From Synechococcus sp. BL107 (GTDB lineage: Bacteria; Cyanobacteriota; Cyanobacteriia; PCC-6307; Cyanobiaceae), in contig NZ_DS022298.1 in assembly GCF_000153805.1 (NCBI RefSeq), positions 1,740,827 through 1,804,826 of the forward strand: 64,000 nt of DNA, written 5' to 3'. A program made the translations under genes and the position numbers. Positions 27,087 to 36,776 of this stretch are shown one piece after another. Within the stretch, counting starts at the first letter, position 1. The number at the start of each line of letters is the position of its first letter. Below the pieces are notes generated by a model that worked only from the letters and a program-made list of their open reading frames with translations, made no database searches and was not told where the DNA came from.

Positions 27087-28445
27087 TCACATCGTCACAA
27101 ATTCCTCAGACACCGAAGGATGCAACGCCATCGTGCGATCAAAGTCGTCCTTGGTTGCCCCCATTCCAACAGCGATGGCCGCCATTTGAATGATTTCCGC
27201 AGCATGTTCACCCACCATGTGACAACCCAGCACCCGATGACTCTCCTTCTCCAACACAAGTTTGAGTAAACAACGGGGACCCGTAGCAGGCAAAGCACGC
27301 GACATCGAACGAAAGCGAGCGCGGTGAACGACTACACCTTCAGCGCCAAACCGTTCAATCGCGGCCTCTTCCGATAAACCAACCGTCGCGAGCTCAGGGT
27401 CACTGAAAACGGCACTCGCGACGAGATCATGGTCCACACAACGATGGCGAGTACCAAAGGCACTATCGGCAAATGCCCGCCCTTCGTCGATCGCAACCGG
27501 AGTGAGATTCACTCGATCTGTGACATCTCCAACGGCATAAATATGAGGCACCGATGTACAGGAATTGGAATCCACCTCAATGTGTCCAGCTTCGACGCTG
27601 ATACCTGCTTGATCCAAACCCAAATTTTGCAGCCAAGGGCGACGCCCTGTCGCCATGAGAACTCCACCACAGGCTCTCGAGGTTCCATCGGACAGCTGGA
27701 CAAGCAGATCACCGGTCTCGCCTTCCACTGCGGTAACCGTTTGGCCAAATAGCACCTCAATGCCGCTCTCCTGCATTCCGTCGAGCACAGCAGTGGCCAG
27801 CTCGCCATCGAACCCCCTTAACAGCCTTGGCCCACGCACCACCTGCGTGACCGAAACACCAAGCCCCCGCAAGATGCAAGCGAATTCACAGGCAATGAAA
27901 CCGGCACCCACCACCACGACTGAAGGGGGGACATCTTGAAGATCAAACATGTCATCACTCACCCAGGTCTTCTCAATCCCCGGAATTTGCGGACGTACCG
28001 GTCGACCACCAACGGCGACAAGCAACCGGGATCCAGACACTTCATTGCTCAGTGCTCCGCCGCGCTCATTTGAGACGCCAATGCTTTGGGGTCCTGTGAA
28101 TCGCCCCCACCCGGAGATCAGGGTCACCCCTGCTTTCTCGAGAAAACCCAAATGAAGCGTGTTGAGGCGATCCACCTCAGCGCGCACACGACGCAGGAGC
28201 TCCGGCACATCGGACTGAATGGAGTCGAGCTTGAGGCCATAGGCAGGTGCATCGGCCAGTTGATGGCGTGCTTGAGCGCCATAGACCAGCAGTTTCTTTG
28301 GAACGCAACCCCGAATCACGCAGGTGCCACCAACGCGGTCACCCTCCACAATCGCCACGCGCGCGCCGTAACTTGCCGCCCGTTTCGCCGCCGCAAGTCC
28401 GCCGGAACCAGCCCCGAGCACAACCAAATCAAACGACAATTCCAT
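27087..28445 (-). CDS. gor: Glutathione reductase
   Basis: A 452-residue pyridine nucleotide-disulfide oxidoreductase. FAD motif 'GAGSGGLAAAKRA' (11-23), redox-active C42-x4-C47 in 'GGTCVIRGCVPKK', NAD(P)H motif 'VVGAGFIACEFA', and C-terminal 'TMALHPSVSEEFV' with the catalytic His-x4-Glu. The C-x4-C start and the C-terminal motif fit glutathione reductase better than lipoamide dehydrogenase or mercuric reductase. It keeps glutathione reduced using NADPH, and lies near a GST gene. Convergent with the exchanger; the 115 bases between them hold no clear terminator. Confidence 0.92.
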   Translation of the reverse strand: MELSFDLVVLGAGSGGLAAAKRAASYGARVAIVEGDRVGGTCVIRGCVPKKLLVYGAQARHQLADAPAYGLKLDSIQSDVPELLRRVRAEVDRLNTLHLGFLEKAGVTLISGWGRFTGPQSIGVSNERGGALSNEVSGSRLLVAVGGRPVRPQIPGIEKTWVSDDMFDLQDVPPSVVVVGAGFIACEFACILRGLGVSVTQVVRGPRLLRGFDGELATAVLDGMQESGIEVLFGQTVTAVEGETGDLLVQLSDGTSRACGGVLMATGRRPWLQNLGLDQAGISVEAGHIEVDSNSCTSVPHIYAVGDVTDRVNLTPVAIDEGRAFADSAFGTRHRCVDHDLVASAVFSDPELATVGLSEEAAIERFGAEGVVVHRARFRSMSRALPATGPRCLLKLVLEKESHRVLGCHMVGEHAAEIIQMAAIAVGMGATKDDFDRTMALHPSVSEEFVTM

Positions 28446-28606
28446 GGGGCAAGAGCGCTCCTGCCATTCTCGTCAATGACTGGCTGGGATGCTCGCAGTG
28501 TGATCGACAGCCATCGACACAGACAACCCGTCAGAGTGACGCCCTCCACGCCGATGGCTAAGGACCAACTGACCTTGGGATTCAACGCACTATTTGCACT
28601 TTTGTG

Positions 28607-29854
28607 ATGTCCATGTCATCAGCCTTTGTTTCATCAGCCCCTGGCCATCCCCTGAGCTGGGACGAACTGATCTTGCACACAACGTCCGAACAGGAACGTG
28701 TGCAAGGACCCACGAACGCCCAAGCCAACCTTCGTTTATTTGGCCATGACCCGAACAGTGTGCAAGTCACGCTGTTTAGAGACCATCACGCCTGGTGCCC
28801 CTACTGCCAAAAGATTTGGCTTTGGTTGGAGTTCAAACAGATTCCCTACAAAATCCAAAAGGTGACCATGCGTTGCTATGGACCGAAGGAGCCTTGGTTT
28901 TTAAAAAAGGTCCCCTCAGGAATGCTCCCTGCCCTGGAACTTAACGGGGAGCTCATCACGGAAAGTGATGTGATCTTGCTTGCTCTTGAGAAACAGTTCG
29001 GCCCCCTAGGCAGTGCGATGACCGACTCAGATTCTTTGGAATTACGACATTTAGAGCGACTCTTGTTCCGTGCGTGGTGCATCTGGCTCTGTAGTCCGGG
29101 TCTCAATCTTCGCCAGCAAAATCAAGCCAAAGAACAATTTCGAGCGGTAGCCAAGCGCTTTGAACAGGAGCTCAACACGACGCCGGGCCCCTGGCTGCGC
29201 GGAGACCAACCCGAAACCGTTGATTTGTTATTCGTCCCCTATGTAGAACGAATGAACGCCTCATTGGCCTATTACAAAGGTTATCGATTGCGACGGGAAC
29301 ATCCCAGCATCGATGGCTGGTTTCGTGCCCTTGAATCCCTGGCGACCTACCGAGGAACCCAGAGCGATATGCACACCCATGTCCACGATTTGCCACCCCA
29401 AATGGGCGGTTGTTGGTCGGACAATTCGGAACTTTCCACGGAGCTTGCGGCACAAATCGACTGTGGCGATGGACTCGGCGACGACGAAGCGGTTTGGCCC
29501 GACGAGAGCCTTCATGGTCAAGCAGCCCTTGCCTTATCTCGCGTGATCCGCCATCGCGACCAGCTGCTGAAGCGCAATCCTTTCGGCAGCCAAAGATTCG
29601 ATCTGCCATTGCGTTGCGCCCTCACCCGACTCATCACCGGGGCAGCGTGCCAACCACCGAACGGTTCTGCAGCCTCACTGCGCTATCTCCGCGACCGCAT
29701 CTCAATTCCGCGGGATATGCCCTTACCCGCAGGTCGTCTTCTCCGCCAAGCCTTGGAAGCGACGGCGGCCATGGATGGCCCACAACAAGGGGAACCACTG
29801 GGGCTACGAAATCGCTTTGATCAAGACCCCAGCGCTTTTTTGATTCGGCCATAG
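28607..29854 (+). CDS. Glutathione S-transferase family protein
   Basis: A long (about 415 residues) GST-like protein. The thioredoxin-fold domain has 'HAWCPYCQKIWLWLEFKQIP' (active-site CPYC near residue 65) and the glutathione-binding 'VPSGMLPALELNGELITESD' with the cis-Pro and the ESD motif. A helical domain follows ('PWLRGDQPETVDLLFVPYVE') and then an extra C-terminal region of about 150 residues of unknown function. CPYC suggests redox or glutaredoxin-like rather than detoxifying activity. Starts at GTG 28604, ATG 28607 or ATG 28613 are all possible. A possible 43-codon ORF (28476-28607) ends on this start. Confidence 0.82.
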   Translation: MSMSSAFVSSAPGHPLSWDELILHTTSEQERVQGPTNAQANLRLFGHDPNSVQVTLFRDHHAWCPYCQKIWLWLEFKQIPYKIQKVTMRCYGPKEPWFLKKVPSGMLPALELNGELITESDVILLALEKQFGPLGSAMTDSDSLELRHLERLLFRAWCIWLCSPGLNLRQQNQAKEQFRAVAKRFEQELNTTPGPWLRGDQPETVDLLFVPYVERMNASLAYYKGYRLRREHPSIDGWFRALESLATYRGTQSDMHTHVHDLPPQMGGCWSDNSELSTELAAQIDCGDGLGDDEAVWPDESLHGQAALALSRVIRHRDQLLKRNPFGSQRFDLPLRCALTRLITGAACQPPNGSAASLRYLRDRISIPRDMPLPAGRLLRQALEATAAMDGPQQGEPLGLRNRFDQDPSAFLIRP

Positions 29855-29879
29855 TGGTCTGAAGGGTCGCAACAGAGGC

Positions 29880-30542
29880 GTGTCGCTTCGACTGTCGGTT
29901 TATCAGAACATTCCCAAACCAACGCCTGAGACGCCGCTGGTCGAAGTTTCTGTCGCAGCGTTACGCCCAACGCAGTGGTGTGTTGGCTATGCAGAGGTGT
30001 GGGCTCGGCAAATTGATTTTTCCAGTGACAGCCGCCAAACCCGGCTGGACTATCTCCGCAAAAAGCCTGTGCCAATGGTGCGCAATGCAGCGGGCTCGCT
30101 CTGGATGGTGGATCGGCATCACAGGCTGAGATCTCTACTTGGCATCGATCCTGAAGCCACCACATGGGGTTATGTGATTGCAGAAGTTGATGATCAAAAT
30201 CCAACGGCGGCGATCAATTATTTGCAGACGCAAGGATGGCTTTATCTCTACGACAGCCGTGGACAGGGTCCACGGCATCCCAGTGAGCTGCCAGGTTCAC
30301 TACTGACGTTGGAGGACGATCCCTACCGCAGCTTGGTCTGGAAACTAAAGCAAGAAGGATTGATCAAACCCCAAGCCCATATTCCATATCACGAATTTCG
30401 TTGGGCGGCCTGGCTTCGCCAAAGGCCTCTACCGCCATTTAGTTCGCGTCAATTGGAGCCTGCACTCGCTCCAGCCAGACGCTTGGTGTGCTCCGAAAGC
30501 GCACGCAATATGGCCGGATGGAAAGGAGAAAAAAAAGTCTGA
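29880..30542 (+). CDS. ParB-like nuclease-domain protein
   Basis: A 220-residue protein of the putative ParB-like nuclease family (PF08857 type). Features: 'VSVAALRPTQWCVGYAEV' at about residues 22-39, 'RLDYLRKKPVPMVRNAAG' and the signature 'LWMVDRHHRLRSLLGID' (about 73-90), where D-R-H-H matches the family core. Unlike chromosomal ParB it has no visible helix-turn-helix or ParA partner. The start is GTG 29880. It ends eight bases from the end of dnaA, convergently. Confidence 0.72.
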   Translation: MSLRLSVYQNIPKPTPETPLVEVSVAALRPTQWCVGYAEVWARQIDFSSDSRQTRLDYLRKKPVPMVRNAAGSLWMVDRHHRLRSLLGIDPEATTWGYVIAEVDDQNPTAAINYLQTQGWLYLYDSRGQGPRHPSELPGSLLTLEDDPYRSLVWKLKQEGLIKPQAHIPYHEFRWAAWLRQRPLPPFSSRQLEPALAPARRLVCSESARNMAGWKGEKKV

Positions 30543-30549
30543 CTCTGAA

Positions 30550-31974
30550 TCAACGCTTGCTTCTTGAATCAATTTGCAGCAAGTCGCGCACCTTCTGAAC
30601 TAGGCCGGCCAGCTTCGGATCGGACGCCAATTTTTTCTCGATCTGTTCAATCGCATACATCACCGTGGTGTGGTCTTTGCCCCCAAAGGTGTCGCCAATG
30701 CGAGGAAGACTGAGGTCGGTGCCCTGGCGCATTAAGTACATCCCCACCTGACGCGCCTGGCTCACGGCACGACGGCGAGTACTGCTACACATCTCATCCG
30801 CGGTGACATCGAAAACCTCAGAGACTTTCTCAATCACTTGCTGAGGAGACACCGCCACGCCTTGTCCGGTGGGATCAAGCATTGGGGCGACCGACTCCAC
30901 CGTCATCGGCAGGCCTGTGATCGATGCAAACGCCACTGCTCGGGTGAGAGCTCCCTCCAGCTCACGGATATTGGAGGTAAAACGACCAGCGATGTACTGA
31001 ATCAGATCCCGAGGCAGAGCCATCCGTTCTTGCTCCGCCTTCTTTTGAAGAATCGCCATCCGTGTCTCAAGATCTGGGGACTGGATATCCGCAATCAGAC
31101 CCATCTGAAACCGAGAAATTAGCCGCTGCTGCAGGCGTGGGATCTGGCTGGGAGGGCGATCACTGGCAATCACGACCTGCCGGCCTGCTTCATGCAGAGC
31201 GTTAAACGTATGGAAAAACTCCTCTTGGGTGTATTCCTTCCCTTCAATGAACTGAATATCGTCAACCAGAATTAAATCTGCCGCGCGATAACGATCACGG
31301 AAGGCCTGCATGCCGTCTTTGCGAATCGCTTGAATCAGATCATTCGTGAACGTTTCGGTGGATACGTAGGCAACCCGAGCCCCCGGATCGATCTCGAGGC
31401 GGTAGTGGCCAATGGCCTGCATTAGGTGGGTTTTTCCGAGGCCAACGCCACCACAAATGAACAGTGGATTGAATTCCCGCCCAGGAGCCTCCGCCACTGC
31501 CAATGCCGCCGCATGGGCCATGCGGCTGTTCTGACCCACCACAAAGCGACCAAAGACGTAGCGAGGATTCAGTCCTGGCAGATAGCGGCGCTGTCCACTA
31601 GGGCGTGCTGGTGCTGCCTCCCGCGGTTGCTCAGCTGCATTTGTGCTGTCGAGAGGAGCCGCATCCGTCGTGAGTTCTGCCTTAGGAAAAGCGGTTTCCG
31701 CCAGAACCGTGACTTGGACGGCTCGACCGCTGATGCTGGTAGCCATCTCAGCGATGGTGGGCAGCAGCTGCTCCCGCAGCCGAATGCTGGTGAAGGGATT
31801 TGGAGCCAACAACTTCAGCTCACCATCGCTGAAGCTGCTGCAGCCCGTTGGCCGAATGAACGTCTCAAAGGTGGGCTTAGAGAGCTTGTCCTGTAACTGC
31901 TTTCGCACCTTGGTCCAGAGCTCGTCTCCCGTCTCCACGAAATTGCCGCGCTCCTGGAGGCTGAATCTACGCAT
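30550..31974 (-). CDS. dnaA: Chromosomal replication initiator DnaA
   Basis: A DnaA of about 474 residues. Domain I begins around '[20 protein letters not shown]', domain III has Walker A '[17 protein letters not shown]' and Walker B '[12 protein letters not shown]', and domain IV carries the DNA-binding signature '[20 protein letters not shown]'. It opens the origin and regulates replication. The start is uncertain: Met codons occur at 31974, 31992, 32004 and 32010, and the divergent HtrA gene starts at 32024. No dnaN is next to it, as is usual in cyanobacteria, and no clear cluster of DnaA boxes was recognised nearby. Confidence 0.93.
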   Translation of the reverse strand: MRRFSLQERGNFVETGDELWTKVRKQLQDKLSKPTFETFIRPTGCSSFSDGELKLLAPNPFTSIRLREQLLPTIAEMATSISGRAVQVTVLAETAFPKAELTTDAAPLDSTNAAEQPREAAPARPSGQRRYLPGLNPRYVFGRFVVGQNSRMAHAAALAVAEAPGREFNPLFICGGVGLGKTHLMQAIGHYRLEIDPGARVAYVSTETFTNDLIQAIRKDGMQAFRDRYRAADLILVDDIQFIEGKEYTQEEFFHTFNALHEAGRQVVIASDRPPSQIPRLQQRLISRFQMGLIADIQSPDLETRMAILQKKAEQERMALPRDLIQYIAGRFTSNIRELEGALTRAVAFASITGLPMTVESVAPMLDPTGQGVAVSPQQVIEKVSEVFDVTADEMCSSTRRRAVSQARQVGMYLMRQGTDLSLPRIGDTFGGKDHTTVMYAIEQIEKKLASDPKLAGLVQKVRDLLQIDSRSKR

Positions 31975-32023
31975 GTTGGGAGGTTGCGGCATTCTTAAAT
32001 GCATCAGCATCGAAAAAACCGTG

Positions 32024-33151
32024 ATGCCAACATTCGTTCGTTGGATCGGACTGGCCCTGATCGGGACAAGCCTGTCCTCATGCGGTTTGATCAAAACCCA
32101 GCTGGGGTTGGGTCCCAAACCCCCTCAACTGGCGCCACCCGTTGTCAATGACCAACCTCGAAGTGCCCCACTCCAGGCCCGAGAGAATGTGATTGTGAAA
32201 GCGGTCGACAGGGTGGGGCCCGCCGTGGTGCGCATTGATGTGGTGAAAAAAATCAATAATCCGCTTGGAGGGATTTTCGGAATCGGTCCTTCCACCCAGC
32301 AACAGCAAGGACAGGGCTCGGGCTTCATCACGCGAAGCAACGGATTGATTTTCACCAATGAACATGTCGTTCGAGGCGCCGACCAAGTGGCCGTGACCCT
32401 TCCTGATGGGCGCAGCTTCAAAGGCAAAGTGCTCGGGGGGGACCCCCTCACCGACGTTGCAGTGGTGAAGGTGGTCGCCGAAAACCTGCCAGTGGCATCC
32501 CTGGGCAACTCCGATGACTTGAAGCCCGGTGAATGGGCCATTGCCATCGGTAATCCCTTTGGACTCAATAACACTGTCACAGCTGGAATTATCAGCGCCG
32601 TCGACCGAACCAACGCCGTTGGAGAGGGCCAACGGGTTCCTTACATCCAAACGGATGCAGCCGTGAATCCAGGCAACAGCGGTGGGCCGCTGATCAATGC
32701 TGCAGGACAGGTCATCGGCATCAACACCGCGATCAGAACAGCACCAGGGGGAGGACTCAGCTTTGCCGTTCCTATCAATCTGGCGAAGCGAATTGCCCAA
32801 CAGATTGTGAGCACGGGCGAAGCATCACATCCGTTTATTGGGGTTCAGCTGCGGAGCCTGACGCCCCAACTCGCCCGAGAGATCAATGCCACCGGTAGGA
32901 GCTGCAAAGTGCCAGAACTCAATGGGGTTCTGGTGGTGGAGGTTGTACCCAATACACCAGCTGCGGAGGCAGACATCCGCCAATGCGATCTGATTCTTTA
33001 TGTGGATGGCGAATCGGTGCAAAACCCCACAGAAGTTCAGCTAGCCGTTGACCGCGGCGAGGTGGGACAACCAATGCAGCTCAAGCTGAGACGTGATGGC
33101 GATGAAATTTCAGTTGAAGTGCTGCCAAAAGAGTTACCCCGTCGAAATTGA
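32024..33151 (+). CDS. HtrA/Deg-type serine protease, lipoprotein
   Basis: A 375-residue trypsin-like protease with catalytic triad His114 (TNEHVV), Asp144 (LTDVAVVKV) and Ser219 (GNSGGPL), followed by one PDZ domain (about 265-370, '[18 protein letters not shown]'). The N-terminus is a lipoprotein signal with lipobox LSSC, so it should be anchored in the periplasm or thylakoid lumen side. It degrades damaged proteins, as HhoA/HhoB/HtrA do in Synechocystis. The ATG at 32024 (GTG at 32021) directly precedes the signal peptide. Divergent from dnaA. The next gene starts one base after the stop. Confidence 0.92.
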   Translation: MPTFVRWIGLALIGTSLSSCGLIKTQLGLGPKPPQLAPPVVNDQPRSAPLQARENVIVKAVDRVGPAVVRIDVVKKINNPLGGIFGIGPSTQQQQGQGSGFITRSNGLIFTNEHVVRGADQVAVTLPDGRSFKGKVLGGDPLTDVAVVKVVAENLPVASLGNSDDLKPGEWAIAIGNPFGLNNTVTAGIISAVDRTNAVGEGQRVPYIQTDAAVNPGNSGGPLINAAGQVIGINTAIRTAPGGGLSFAVPINLAKRIAQQIVSTGEASHPFIGVQLRSLTPQLAREINATGRSCKVPELNGVLVVEVVPNTPAAEADIRQCDLILYVDGESVQNPTEVQLAVDRGEVGQPMQLKLRRDGDEISVEVLPKELPRRN

Positions 33152-33152
33152 A

Positions 33153-33794
33153 ATGCCACGGATCGTGGTGATGGCCCGCTGGCCAGCAGCCAACCGGTGC
33201 AAGCAACGCCTGAAGCACGACCTGAGCCGTTGCGATGGGGTACTCAACGCGGCGGAAAGTGCCATGCGAATCCAGCGTCAGCTCACACGTCACACGGCCT
33301 CCGTAGTGGCGTCGATGGAAACGGCCCGAACTATCTCATCAACATTGGCCATCGACGGCCTTGGCCCCAATGCTGCCCGGCGCTGGGGAGAGCAACTCGG
33401 CCTAACCCATGTGGAATTACAGGGGGGAGGCAACTTGGGCTGCAGGATGAAACGGCAGCTCCTATTGGGCCAACGGACCGACCGCAGCACCCTGTTCATC
33501 GGAACCGACCTTCCGGAGCTGAACACCAACGACCTTTACGCGGCAATCACCAGTCTTCAAAGCCACGATCTTGTGCTCGGTCCTGCAAGGGATGGTGGTT
33601 ACTGGCTGATTGGTTTCGGACGGAAACTCCTTGAACACCCGCATCTTTGGCCCTTAGGGGGAATTCCCTGGGGGAAGGCAAATGTGCTGGAACAAACAAC
33701 AGCACAAGCTGCAGAAAACAAGCTGAACACAGCGCTAATCGCTCAGCGAAATGATCTCGATCACTTGGCAGATCTCAGGCCATGGCAGGGTTAA
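33153..33794 (+). CDS. TIGR04282-type (DUF2064) glycosyltransferase-like protein
   Basis: A 213-residue nucleotide-diphospho-sugar-transferase-fold protein. 'IVVMARWPAANRCKQRL' at the start replaces the usual 'FARxPxxGxxKTRL', 'LFIGTDLPELN' holds the metal-binding Asp, and 'LVLGPARDGGYWLIG' is the DUF2064 signature. TIGR04282 members are tied to arsenosugar synthesis by gene context. It starts one base after the protease stop, and its end lies inside a 15-bp tandem duplication that also carries the start of the next glycosyltransferase. Confidence 0.83.
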   Translation: MPRIVVMARWPAANRCKQRLKHDLSRCDGVLNAAESAMRIQRQLTRHTASVVASMETARTISSTLAIDGLGPNAARRWGEQLGLTHVELQGGGNLGCRMKRQLLLGQRTDRSTLFIGTDLPELNTNDLYAAITSLQSHDLVLGPARDGGYWLIGFGRKLLEHPHLWPLGGIPWGKANVLEQTTAQAAENKLNTALIAQRNDLDHLADLRPWQG

Positions 33795-34483
33795 GCGTGG
33801 CAGGGTTAAGCGTGGTCATTCCCGCCCTTAATGAAGCGCGGCACCTCCCCCTCCTCCTGGCAGACCTCCAGCAGTGGCCAGAAGCCCTCGAAATCATTGT
33901 TGTCGATGGTGGCAGTACAGACAAAACCATCCCGGTGGCCCATCAAGGAGGCGCCCATCTTGTGAAAAGCCCTGTTCAAGGTCGAGGACAGCAACTCCAA
34001 TGGGGTTTGCAGTCGGCTCAGCACAGCTGGTTGTTGGTCTTACATGCCGATAGTCGGCTCAGCCAGCACTGGGTGACTCACGTCCAAAGGGTATTCACCA
34101 TGGCGAAAGGCCAGCAACAGGCATGGGCCTTTGACTTCCGCGTTGATGAACGCCGACCGATGTTGAGGCTGCTGGAATGGTGTGTGGCGCTTCGCAGCCG
34201 CTGGGGACAAATGCCCTATGGAGACCAAGGACTCCTAATCCACCGCAGCCTGTATGAGCGAATTGGGGGCTATCGCCCCATAGCCCTGATGGAAGATCTC
34301 GACATCATCGAAAGGTTGCGACGGGTCAGTCGAATCGGTTCTTTGGGGTGTGCCCTCACCACAAGCGCACGACGCTGGAACCACCGCGGCGTTATGAACC
34401 AAGCCTGGAGGAATGCTCAGCTTCGACGACGCTGGAAAAACGGTGTGAAAGCCGAAGACTTGATCCAGACCTATCGACGTTGA
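33782..34483 (+). CDS. TIGR04283-type family 2 glycosyltransferase
   Basis: A 233-residue GT2 protein: 'VVIPALNEARHLPLLLADL', 'IIVVDGGSTDKTI' and 'LLVLHADSRL' (the DxD-like metal site), then 'YGDQGLLIHRSLYERIGGY' and 'LMEDLDIIERLR'. This matches TIGR04283, linked with TIGR04282 and ArsS in proposed arsenosugar synthesis. It overlaps the preceding gene by 13 bases. The N-terminus is doubled (MAGLSVAGLSV) by a 15-bp tandem duplication; translation could start at ATG 33782 or at the GTGs inside the repeat. Confidence 0.85.
   Translation: MAGLSVAGLSVVIPALNEARHLPLLLADLQQWPEALEIIVVDGGSTDKTIPVAHQGGAHLVKSPVQGRGQQLQWGLQSAQHSWLLVLHADSRLSQHWVTHVQRVFTMAKGQQQAWAFDFRVDERRPMLRLLEWCVALRSRWGQMPYGDQGLLIHRSLYERIGGYRPIALMEDLDIIERLRRVSRIGSLGCALTTSARRWNHRGVMNQAWRNAQLRRRWKNGVKAEDLIQTYRR
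33784..33813. repeat. 15-bp tandem duplication at a gene junction
   Basis: GGCAGGGTTAAGCGT occurs twice without spacer (33784-33798 and 33799-33813). The first copy contains the stop codon of the TIGR04282 gene. In the next reading frame each copy encodes A-G-L-S-V at the start of the TIGR04283 protein. Confidence 0.95.
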
Positions 34484-34491
34484 GCCAAGTC

Positions 34492-34995
34492 TTAATTGGA
34501 GTACCAGAAAGCACATCGATGGGCTTGAGGCTCAAGATCCCACCCCTGACGCTGATAGAAATTCACCACGCCTGGGTCTGCGAACAGGCTTACCCGCTCC
34601 GTGCCCATCTGATGCAGGGCCTCAAGGACGTAAATCATCATTTGTTTCCCCAGGCCATTGCCTTGATAAAGGGGATGAACTGCCACATCCCAAACGGTGG
34701 CCTCAAAAACGCCATCTCCCGTACACCGAGCGAATCCAACAAGCCGGGGGACCCTGGGGTCATGGCGCCATAAGCCCACCTTGAGAAGACTGTTTGACAA
34801 CGCTTTCCGCACACGACGGGCGGGGCGACGACTCCAACCGACAGCCTCGAGCAACTGCTCAAGCTCAATCAGATCAAACGGGTGGGACTGACTGAACACC
34901 AGGGTGAGCTGATCATTCGCGCAGGTACACAACCTGGCGTCTTCGCCGTATTGCTGCAGGAGTGGCTCTGCAGGCACTTGCAACGAGGACGTCAT
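34492..34995 (-). CDS. GNAT-family N-acetyltransferase
   Basis: A 167-residue GNAT protein. The acetyl-CoA binding motif A is 'VAVHPLYQGNGLGKQMMIYV' (Q-G-x-G-x-G/K), followed by 'VSLFADPGVVNFYQRQGWD', the usual C-terminal signature. The substrate is unknown. The start (ATG 34995, or GTG 34998) overlaps the stop of the ABC exporter gene, so it is the third gene of the operon hisG - ABC exporter - GNAT. Confidence 0.85.
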   Translation of the reverse strand: MTSSLQVPAEPLLQQYGEDARLCTCANDQLTLVFSQSHPFDLIELEQLLEAVGWSRRPARRVRKALSNSLLKVGLWRHDPRVPRLVGFARCTGDGVFEATVWDVAVHPLYQGNGLGKQMMIYVLEALHQMGTERVSLFADPGVVNFYQRQGWDLEPQAHRCAFWYSN

Positions 34996-36776
34996 CACAG
35001 CTTGGCAAGCCCCCGTTCTTGAAGGTCAGCCAACTGGGCGTACAAACCACCCTGAGCACGCAACTCGACATGGGTGCCCTGCTCAATCAGCTCTCCCCCT
35101 TTCAACACCAAAATGCGATCGGAAGCCTCGACGGTGGCGAGGCGATGCGCAATCACCACAGCTGTCCGTTTTTGCAGCAACCGATCGAGATCACGCTGCA
35201 AGGTTGCCTCTGTGGAAGGATCCATAAAGGCCGTGGCCTCATCCATTACCAAAACGGTTGGGTTGCGAATCGCCACCCTGGCAACGGCCAACAATTGCCG
35301 TTCACCGGAGGAGAGGTTGCCTCCCCGTTCGCGTAACTCTGTTTCAAGGCCCTGTGGAAGGCGACGAAGCAGCTCATCCAGTCCGAGGTCGGAACAAATT
35401 TTTTGAAGCTGTTCATCGCTCACCTCAGCATCGAGACGGAGGTTGTCAGCAACATTGCCACTGAACAAAAAGGTGTCCTGAAGCACGACCCCCAACTGAC
35501 GTCGGAGATCCGCCGTTGAGATTGAACGAATATTGCGGCCATCAAGAAGGATGCGCCCTTCCTGAGGTTCGTACAGACGACAAAGCAATCGAATCACTGT
35601 TGATTTTCCAGACCCTGTGGGACCCACAAGGGCGACATGCTCTCCGGGAGCAATACGAAAAGAGAGATTCCGCAGGATCGGGTCATCAGCGCGATACGAA
35701 AAGCTGACGTTTTCGAAGATCAATTCACCCGCACCGAGGGCGTTAAGGGGCTGAGGGTCAGAGGCTTCGACAATCTCCAAAGGCTTTTCCATCAACTCGC
35801 CAATCCGTTCAACTGCCGTCAGTCCCCCCTGGATCTGAGTGAATCGTTCCGCCAGCTGACGCAAGGGATCAAACAGTCGTTGGGCGTAAATGATGAACGT
35901 GGTGAGCGTGCCTAGGCCCATGGCCCCGCTGGTCACCATCCAGCCGCCAAGGGCCAGCACCAAGGCAACCGCGCCAAGACCAACCCATTCGAGGAACGCG
36001 GAGATGCTGCTGTCAAAGAAAATCGTTCCATTCACCGCACTGCGATAGGCGGCACCAGTGCGGGCAAAGCGGCTGCTGTTCACCTGCTCCCGGCGATACA
36101 TCTGAACAACCTCAAGCCCCTGAAGATTCTCCTGAAAGTCAGCATTGAGCTGGGACAGCTCTTCGCGCACCATGTAGTTCGCTTTGCGATAACGCCCTTG
36201 CAGCCACAACACGAACCACGTGACGGGCACTTGGGTGACCAGCAACAACAAACCCAGGCGCCACTCAATCAACAGCATGGTGGTGGCGATCACGGTCAAG
36301 CTCACCAAATCGCCCAGGACCCCTACAGCCCCACTACCAAACACCTCAGCTAAGGCATCAACATCGTTGGTCAACCTGGTGAGCAACTTCCCCACCGGCA
36401 TGCTGTCGTGGAAACGAAGGGATAGCGAAAGGGCGTGGCGGAAAAGATCGTCTCGGATTCGAGCCGTGAGCCGTTGGCCAACGGCCTGAATGTTGAACGA
36501 CTGAATCCCCTGTAAGGCCAGTCGCAACAACACGGAGATCAAGAGGAGACCCACGATCGTTTGAATCGCCTGGGGAACCGACAATCCAGAAAGCCAAGGC
36601 AGGCTTGGCTCGCGGCGCAGAACACTGATTGCCTGACCCACCAACAAAGGTTGGATCGACCCTGCCAGTGCAACGGGCACAAGCAAAGCAAGGGTGACAA
36701 ACAGACGGCGGCGATCACGAGCTAAGTAGCGACCAAGACGCCGAACCCGTTTCCAATCAGCTCCTGCTCCCATCAA
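34995..36776 (-). CDS. ABC exporter, fused permease and ATPase (MsbA/MDR type)
   Basis: A 593-residue half-transporter. Six transmembrane helices occupy about residues 20-310, then an ATPase domain with Walker A '[14 protein letters not shown]', Q-loop 'LQDTFLFSG', signature '[13 protein letters not shown]' and Walker B 'VLVMDEATA'. It would dimerise and export a lipid, peptide or drug-like molecule. The substrate cannot be predicted. The start overlaps the hisG stop (ATGA) and the stop overlaps the GNAT gene, so all three are translated from one message. Confidence 0.9.
   Translation of the reverse strand: MMGAGADWKRVRRLGRYLARDRRRLFVTLALLVPVALAGSIQPLLVGQAISVLRREPSLPWLSGLSVPQAIQTIVGLLLISVLLRLALQGIQSFNIQAVGQRLTARIRDDLFRHALSLSLRFHDSMPVGKLLTRLTNDVDALAEVFGSGAVGVLGDLVSLTVIATTMLLIEWRLGLLLLVTQVPVTWFVLWLQGRYRKANYMVREELSQLNADFQENLQGLEVVQMYRREQVNSSRFARTGAAYRSAVNGTIFFDSSISAFLEWVGLGAVALVLALGGWMVTSGAMGLGTLTTFIIYAQRLFDPLRQLAERFTQIQGGLTAVERIGELMEKPLEIVEASDPQPLNALGAGELIFENVSFSYRADDPILRNLSFRIAPGEHVALVGPTGSGKSTVIRLLCRLYEPQEGRILLDGRNIRSISTADLRRQLGVVLQDTFLFSGNVADNLRLDAEVSDEQLQKICSDLGLDELLRRLPQGLETELRERGGNLSSGERQLLAVARVAIRNPTVLVMDEATAFMDPSTEATLQRDLDRLLQKRTAVVIAHRLATVEASDRILVLKGGELIEQGTHVELRAQGGLYAQLADLQERGLAKL

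Noticed and set aside
28476-28607. 43-codon ORF between gor and the GST gene
   Set aside because: It overlaps the GST start, but shows no conserved feature; left as a note only.
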